From an uncultured Bacteroidota bacterium (lineage in GTDB: Bacteria; Bacteroidota; Bacteroidia; Chitinophagales; Chitinophagaceae): a stretch of 64,000 nucleotides of DNA. The position numbers were made by a program, and so were the translations under genes. Where the stretch lies: positions 46,967-110,966 of the forward strand of contig CALEZD010000124.1 in the NCBI GenBank assembly GCA_937928385.1. Direction: 5' to 3'. Of the stretch, positions 60,784 through 64,000 are shown in pieces (the stretch's first letter is position 1; every line of letters begins with the position of its first letter). Below the pieces are notes generated by a model. That model searched no databases and was not told the origin of the DNA. It was given only the letters and a program-made list of their open reading frames with translations.

Positions 60784-62175
60784 ATGAAACGCTTTTTATT
60801 AGCAGCACTACCAATAGCAGGGTTCATTGCCATTTCCGGTACTATTGACCTGGGTCAGCCCGATAACTATGCCAACCAGGTTATACCCAACTACATAGCT
60901 AAAGACAATACCCCGCTGAATAATGAAATAACTGATAAGGGTGCTACCCTGGGCAGAGTATTGTTTTATGATAAAAAGCTATCGGTAAATAATAGCAAAT
61001 CCTGCGCAAGCTGCCATAAACAGCAATTTGCTTTTGGAGATACTGCCAGCGCCAGCGAGGGTGTAAACGGTACTACAGGCAGACATTCTATGAGGTTGGT
61101 TAATGCCCGTTTTGCCAACGAGGTGAGATTTTTTTGGGATGAAAGGGCTGCTACCCTGGAACAGCAGACTACCCAACCCATACAAGACCATGCAGAGATG
61201 GGGTATAGCGGCCAGAACGGCGACCCCAACATAACAGACCTTATCGCGAAGATGAACGGGATATGGTATTATCCTGAACTGTTTACATGGGTGTACGGTG
61301 ATGCCCAGATAACCGAAAACAGGATACAGCTGGCGCTGGCTCAGTTTGTACGGAGCATACAGTCGTTTGATTCAAAATACGATGCGGGTATTGTACAAGC
61401 GGGTAACCCCAACGGGCCATTCCCTAATTTTACCCAACAGGAAAACCAGGGTAAAGGATTGTTTATGCAGGCACCAGTATTTGATGCCAATGGTATAAGA
61501 GTTGGTGGAGGTGCAGGATGTCAGCGTTGCCATGCCGGGCCTGAATTTGACATTGCCCCAACATCGCGCAATAACGGCGTGACGGGTTCATTTACCCTGC
61601 CCAATGATATCAACAATACCCGTGCTCCTTCACTCCGGGATATGGTAGATGCTAATGGTAACGCCTATGGTGGGTTTATGCACAATGCAGGGCAGAACGG
61701 TATCAATACATTATTAGACGTAATTAACCACTATGATTCAATACCGCAAAACAACCCCAACCTTGACCCCCGCCTGCGCCCGGGAGGGAATTTGCAGCGG
61801 CTAAGGTTGAGTGTACAGGAAAAAGCGAACCTGGTTGCATTCCTCAGGACATTGACCGGGAGTAATATATATACCGACCCTAAATGGTCGGACCCCTTTA
61901 CCAACGACAGCCTTACAATCATTCCTGAGCCGGCTTATGTACAACAGGCTATAGCTACTGCTAGTGCGAAGGTTTATCCGACTGTAACAGCTGGTAAAGT
62001 GATGATTGAATATCCTTCCGCTTTAACACATACACGTATGCAGGTATCTGACATGAATGGCAGGATATTGTTGAACGGGTATATTGGTAACAGTATTGAT
62101 TTGTCAGAACAGCCTGCCGGTATGTATTTTGTAAAGTTTGAAAACGGGCAGACGGTTAAGCTGATTAAACAATAG
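60784..62175 (+). CDS. Di-haem cytochrome c peroxidase (MauG/CCP-type) with T9SS tail
   Basis: A 463-residue protein: signal peptide (MKRFLLAALPIAGFIAISG), two haem motifs CASCH (74-78) and CQRCH (246-250), the HSMRLVNARFANEVRFFWDERA region typical of these peroxidases, and a type A sorting domain at the C-terminus (VYPTVTAGKVMIEY ... KLIKQ). It would reduce peroxides or act in maturation, in the periplasm or at the surface after T9SS export. The ATG at 60784 is chosen for the signal; the frame opens earlier at 60709. Confidence 0.87.
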   Translation: MKRFLLAALPIAGFIAISGTIDLGQPDNYANQVIPNYIAKDNTPLNNEITDKGATLGRVLFYDKKLSVNNSKSCASCHKQQFAFGDTASASEGVNGTTGRHSMRLVNARFANEVRFFWDERAATLEQQTTQPIQDHAEMGYSGQNGDPNITDLIAKMNGIWYYPELFTWVYGDAQITENRIQLALAQFVRSIQSFDSKYDAGIVQAGNPNGPFPNFTQQENQGKGLFMQAPVFDANGIRVGGGAGCQRCHAGPEFDIAPTSRNNGVTGSFTLPNDINNTRAPSLRDMVDANGNAYGGFMHNAGQNGINTLLDVINHYDSIPQNNPNLDPRLRPGGNLQRLRLSVQEKANLVAFLRTLTGSNIYTDPKWSDPFTNDSLTIIPEPAYVQQAIATASAKVYPTVTAGKVMIEYPSALTHTRMQVSDMNGRILLNGYIGNSIDLSEQPAGMYFVKFENGQTVKLIKQ

Positions 62176-62204
62176 AAGCTTTCATAAGTAGGGGTATATA
62201 TTAA

Positions 62205-62236
62205 GCAGCCCCGCCGTTATCGGCGGGGCTGTGCTT
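62205..62236. terminator. Bidirectional terminator
   Basis: An 11-bp stem (62206-62216 with 62221-62231) and TTAT loop. T tract on the plus strand (GCTTTT). Between convergent genes ending at 62175 and 62253. Confidence 0.8.
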
Positions 62237-62252
62237 TTCATCAATCAATTTA

Positions 62253-63752
62253 TTATTGTTTAACCATTTTTCCGGTTGCTACTAAATTACCGCTGACATC
62301 CTGCAAACTATATACATAATTACCGGCAGGCAGATTTTGTAGTGGTATATCAATAGTATGTTTAGCTGCACTGTACAGTACTTTACCACTTTTGTAAACA
62401 GTGCGTCCGTTCATATCAGTAATGATTGCCTCAAGTGCCTGGTTATGTTCCAGGTTTATTTCCAGGTGGGCAATGTCTTTCGTGGGGTTGGGGTATGTTT
62501 TTACATTTTCAGTACGGGTAACGTTTTCTACGCCAGTAGCAAAGTCTGAGTACCTGAATAGCTCTATCCCGTAACTTTCATTCCTGGCTCTGAAGTACAG
62601 ATTAGGCCAGGCATCTGTTAAACTATAGATGGACCCATGCATTGTACCAGGGTATATATCGGCAATAAGTGAAGGATTATTGATGCCATCATATTTCCAT
62701 AACTCATCGCCGTGATTTGCATCTCTTGCTTTAAAGAAGATAGCACCGCTATAATTAGTCAGATAATCAATACTCGGGTCTTGCCCTCCATTTGCAATTG
62801 TATACACCTTGGCAGTGTTGTTATTTGTTGGGTTATATTCCATAAGCTGGTAGAACCCGCTACCGGCATCGTAGCCAACAAAATAAAGCTTGCCGTTAAG
62901 CTGATCGAATTTCCTGTTATTTACCCCATCACCCGTGCCTGGCCTCAGGTCTGTGAGCCGGGTGACAAGATTAGTCCCGTCCCAAACATACAATTCGTAG
63001 CCTGTTGCAGCCTCATCTGCATTAAAATATAGTTTGTTATCGAATACCAGAAAATGCCCGGGGATGCTTGACGCTGGTCCTGAATTTATATCAGCAATCA
63101 TTTGCGTTGTGCCGCTTGCCGGGTCATATTCGTATAATTCTATTCCGCTTTGTGCGTTACCTGCCCTGAAGTATATCTTGTTATTATAAACAATAGTTTC
63201 TTCTATGTACGAGCCAATGGTTGAAGTTCCTATGGATGTTAATCTCGTGGCATTGCCATTAGAAGGGTCGTATGACCAAAGCTCATGAATATATGTCTGA
63301 TGGCGTGCTGTGAAGTAAAGCTTCCCATCGTGTGGCAAAAAGTTACTTGGGATGGAGCCCTCTGGTCCCACATAGACATCTTTAACCATCTGGCAATTGC
63401 CCTGGGGGGTACAACTCCATAATTCCGCTCCGTTGATTGAGTCTTTCGCCGCAAAATATACAGTATTGCCAAGAGATGCTATACATTTTCTATAGTTGGT
63501 CATAGAATTTTCACTCCCCGCCATTACATCGGTCAGTCTTGTTGGTGGTGAACTGTCCGGACGTTTTACCCATAGTTCGGCTCCGTGTATGCTGTCATTA
63601 GCTATGAAGTACAAATCACGCCCATGAGCGTACATAACATCAGGTATTGAGTTGGTTTTACCAGGAGCAATATCAAACGAGTCAATAAAAGGTTGTGCAT
63701 CCGAACAAAAGTGTGTAGAAATTAGAAATGCTGATAGAATAAGTTTGTTCAT
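62253..63752 (-). CDS. T9SS-exported ELW-repeat protein, second copy
   Basis: A 499-residue paralog of the 20151-21656 protein: signal peptide (MNKLILSAFLISTHFCSDAQ), about eight units with the LWxYD, LYxYDP or YELYVWDG signature (DELWKYDG, YELYVWDGTNLVTRL), and a type A sorting domain (KTYPNPTKDIAHLEIN ... GKMVKQ). The ATG at 63752 gives the cleanest signal. Likely surface-exposed, function unknown. Confidence 0.83.
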   Translation of the reverse strand: MNKLILSAFLISTHFCSDAQPFIDSFDIAPGKTNSIPDVMYAHGRDLYFIANDSIHGAELWVKRPDSSPPTRLTDVMAGSENSMTNYRKCIASLGNTVYFAAKDSINGAELWSCTPQGNCQMVKDVYVGPEGSIPSNFLPHDGKLYFTARHQTYIHELWSYDPSNGNATRLTSIGTSTIGSYIEETIVYNNKIYFRAGNAQSGIELYEYDPASGTTQMIADINSGPASSIPGHFLVFDNKLYFNADEAATGYELYVWDGTNLVTRLTDLRPGTGDGVNNRKFDQLNGKLYFVGYDAGSGFYQLMEYNPTNNNTAKVYTIANGGQDPSIDYLTNYSGAIFFKARDANHGDELWKYDGINNPSLIADIYPGTMHGSIYSLTDAWPNLYFRARNESYGIELFRYSDFATGVENVTRTENVKTYPNPTKDIAHLEINLEHNQALEAIITDMNGRTVYKSGKVLYSAAKHTIDIPLQNLPAGNYVYSLQDVSGNLVATGKMVKQ

Positions 63753-63894
63753 AAAAGGAGGTTTTTTGGTTTGAATGGTAATATACAATAATATTTAATA
63801 TTAATTCACTGCTGTTCATTTTTTTTAATCTATGCTTAATATAGAGTATTAGAGCTTGATTGAATGAGCAACAAAACATTTTTTAAAAATAATT

Positions 63895-63923
63895 TTGCTA
63901 TTAAAATAATAGTTGTATATTTG
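63895..63923 (+). promoter_or_regulatory. Bacteroidota-type promoter
   Basis: TTG (63895-63897), 18-bp spacer, TATATTTG (63916-63923). The ATG of the next frame lies 21 bp downstream. The 14-nt stretch starting at the -7 box also occurs at 45501. Confidence 0.65.
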
Positions 63924-63944
63924 CTATTGAAATAATGACACACC

Positions 63945-64000
63945 ATGAAATTGAAAAGAAAACAACACGTTTTTGTTTTTTTTGTTTTTTTTTTTGTTCA
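63945..64000 (+). CDS. Start of a gene cut by the window edge
   Basis: The frame opens MKLKRKQHVFVFFVFFFV and continues past the window. A basic start followed by a Phe/Val-rich run fits an export signal or TM segment. Strong promoter upstream. No product can be named. Confidence 0.4.
   Translation, partial: MKLKRKQHVFVFFVFFFV

Noticed and set aside
1..64000. CRISPR array, tRNA, rRNA, integrase, transposase or insertion sequence
   Set aside because: No direct-repeat/spacer series, cloverleaf, rRNA-like stretch or recombinase/transposase protein was recognised; tandem repeats found are too short and regular for CRISPR.

Overview
The window looks like a chromosomal segment of a Bacteroidota organism, probably of the Chitinophagaceae/Sphingobacteriales type. 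Evidence: six intact proteins with type IX secretion (T9SS) C-terminal sorting tails plus one decayed tail, a SusC-like TonB-dependent receptor flanked by two DUF4249 lipoproteins, many short lipoproteins with classic lipoboxes, TAnnTTTG-type -7 promoter boxes, and almost no Shine-Dalgarno sites. No rRNA, tRNA, integrase, transposase or CRISPR array was recognised. All calls come from reading the sequence and the translations; no database search was run.

Layout. 0-6.5 kb: DUF4249 / TonB receptor / DUF4249 operon, a fold-type III PLP decarboxylase, and two small Cys-rich lipoproteins. 6.5-11.7 kb: an S24-type phage-like repressor, divergent from a run of small unrecognised plus-strand genes, with four tandem paralogous 4-TM proteins on the minus strand. 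11.7-21.7 kb: a beta-barrel protein, other envelope proteins and four large T9SS-exported proteins. 21.8-28.4 kb: a pseudo-receiver, a membrane-anchored DnaJ protein, a terminase-small-subunit-like protein, a gene pair overlapping in the -1 frame downstream of a T9 run (like phage tail chaperones), and four tandem secreted proteins. 28.6-46.9 kb: tape measure, hub-like and other tail proteins, Fn3 proteins, portal and large terminase, all on the plus strand. They run in the reverse of the usual phage order, and no capsid, protease, integrase or lysis gene was recognised. An AT-rich minus-strand pair sits between portal and terminase: a class III nucleotidyl-cyclase-like protein and a HEPN-motif protein, which I read as a candidate cyclic-nucleotide-dependent anti-phage system. 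Lipoproteins and an NYN-LOTUS protein follow. 47-56 kb: DUF6132 protein, bestrophin, subtilase, TPR histidine kinase, YgiD-like dioxygenase and patatin. 55.8-60 kb: four related secreted proteins sharing one upstream composite element. 60.8-64 kb: di-haem peroxidase with T9SS tail, a second ELW-repeat T9SS protein, and the first bases of another gene.

How it fits together. The backbone is envelope and secretion biology: export to the outer membrane, lipoproteins and surface attachment. The phage-like genes look like a domesticated or permuted siphovirus remnant of about 40 kb, from repressor to terminase, into which cargo has been inserted. The cyclase/HEPN pair sits in that cargo. The most notable non-coding signal is a composite element with conserved spacing (TTAAC-N6-TTTGCAA-N3 or N14-GTTAAC) upstream of all four 55.8-60 kb paralogs. 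A fifth copy near 52.4 kb faces no gene, only a terminator about 150 nt away, which suggests an unannotated small RNA.
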